NCBI RefSeq assembly: GCF_900639985.1
Contig: NZ_CAAAIM010000010.1
Location: 62,001 to 126,000 of the forward strand
Direction of reading: 5' to 3'
DNA: 64,000 nucleotides
Source of the DNA: Legionella rowbothamii
GTDB lineage: Bacteria; Pseudomonadota; Gammaproteobacteria; Legionellales; Legionellaceae
Below the pieces are notes generated by a model, which searched no databases, was not told the DNA's origin, and saw nothing but the letters and a program-made list of their open reading frames with translations. Shown here piece after piece: positions 63,699 to 64,000 of the stretch; position 1 is the stretch's first letter; each line of letters begins with the position of its first letter. The position numbers and the translations under genes are program-made.

Positions 63699-64000
63699 TT
63701 AATGGGTACGCTTCCACCAACTTAAATAGATTAATGGAATTAAAAACAAGGTAAGTACTGTTGAAGCAAATGAACCAAATATCAAAGAAATAGCAAGGCC
63801 GCCAAAGACAGGATCGGATAACATTACAGCGGAGCCCAGAATAATAGCAAGTGCTGTTAAGACAATCGGTAGAATTCGCTCTACACCTGACTCAATAACG
63901 GCTTCTGTTATAGAAGAACCTCGATGTTGGTGCTCTAAAATAAAATCGATGAGTAACAGCGAGTTTCGAACAACAATTCCGGCTAAAGCAATGACCCCTA
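63699..64000 (-). CDS. RND efflux permease, C-terminal part
   Basis: About 100 residues of an RND-superfamily transporter (HAE/HME type): IVVRNSLLLIDFILEHQHRG, the SITEAVIESGVERILPIVLT segment, then ALAIILGSAVMLSDPVFGGL and the final TM helix ending in IPLIYLSWWKR. It continues beyond the window. It is probably co-transcribed with the DUF2892 and trxC genes. Confidence 0.92.
   Translation of the reverse strand, partial: GVIALAGIVVRNSLLLIDFILEHQHRGSSITEAVIESGVERILPIVLTALAIILGSAVMLSDPVFGGLAISLIFGSFASTVLTLFLIPLIYLSWWKRTH

Noticed and set aside
1..64000. CRISPR array, tRNA or rRNA genes
   Set aside because: No regularly spaced short repeats with unique spacers and no cloverleaf or rRNA sequence was seen; the only regular repeats are the coding 99-bp units.

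Overview
The window looks like an accessory-rich chromosomal stretch of a Legionella species, probably not L. pneumophila. It is AT-rich. It carries a CsrA paralogue with Lvr-like neighbours as in Legionella integrative elements, Dot/Icm-effector-like proteins (leucine-rich repeats, long tandem repeats, Sel1 repeats), and a complete chemotaxis operon, which L. longbeachae has and L. pneumophila lacks. Genus assignment is inference from gene content; no rRNA or tRNA gene is visible.

1-7.9 kb: the end of an integrative element (CsrA-like regulator and three replication/regulation-like genes on the minus strand), then a divergent regulator with a LexA-like fold that starts a tightly overlapping operon: alpha/beta hydrolase, periplasmic binding protein, hybrid histidine kinase with two receiver domains, and a small protein resembling a lone histidine-kinase dimerisation helix pair. 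A convergent response regulator of the LqsR-like architecture has lost its N-terminus to a transposon. Together these look like a ligand-sensing phosphorelay.

7.9-14.3 kb: a complete Tn3-family transposon (35-bp imperfect terminal repeats, tyrosine recombinase with a palindromic recombination site, transposase, HicAB toxin-antitoxin pair), abutting the 3' part of a second Tn3 transposase gene and a broken tyrosine recombinase. 14.3-19.1 kb: one intact and two partial tandem copies of a large effector-like gene with nine 33-residue repeats, then a frameshifted leucine-rich-repeat gene. 19.2-27 kb: small gene, tyrosine recombinase, thioredoxin TrxC, DnaQ-like exonuclease, HEPN-like protein, PIN/HTH toxin-antitoxin pair, a two-gene operon containing a candidate EndoU-type nuclease, and a Sel1-repeat secreted protein.

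27-44.3 kb: orphan genes, two MITE-like elements with perfect 26- and 30-bp inverted ends, resolvases, a DUF4145 protein, small exported proteins, a frameshifted protein kinase, and Tn3, IS6 and IS3 wreckage around the intact helicase gene hrpB. 44.4-53.8 kb: a minus-strand chemotaxis operon (cheA, cheW, a soluble PAS-containing receptor, cheY, cheB, cheR, cheX) preceded by a cheY-like remnant, a coiled-coil membrane protein and an internally deleted von Willebrand A protein.

53.8-64 kb: IS6/IS110 debris, a truncated dinB, a DNA-methyltransferase-like protein with a repetitive Ser/Asn/Pro-rich tail, a broken integrase, an intact leucine-rich-repeat effector candidate, a cation diffusion facilitator, an HNH endonuclease behind a 5'-truncated partner, a second trxC, a DUF2892 protein and the 3' end of an RND efflux permease. 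A roughly 36-bp motif recurs at three breakpoints (14.3, 36.5 and 62.95 kb).
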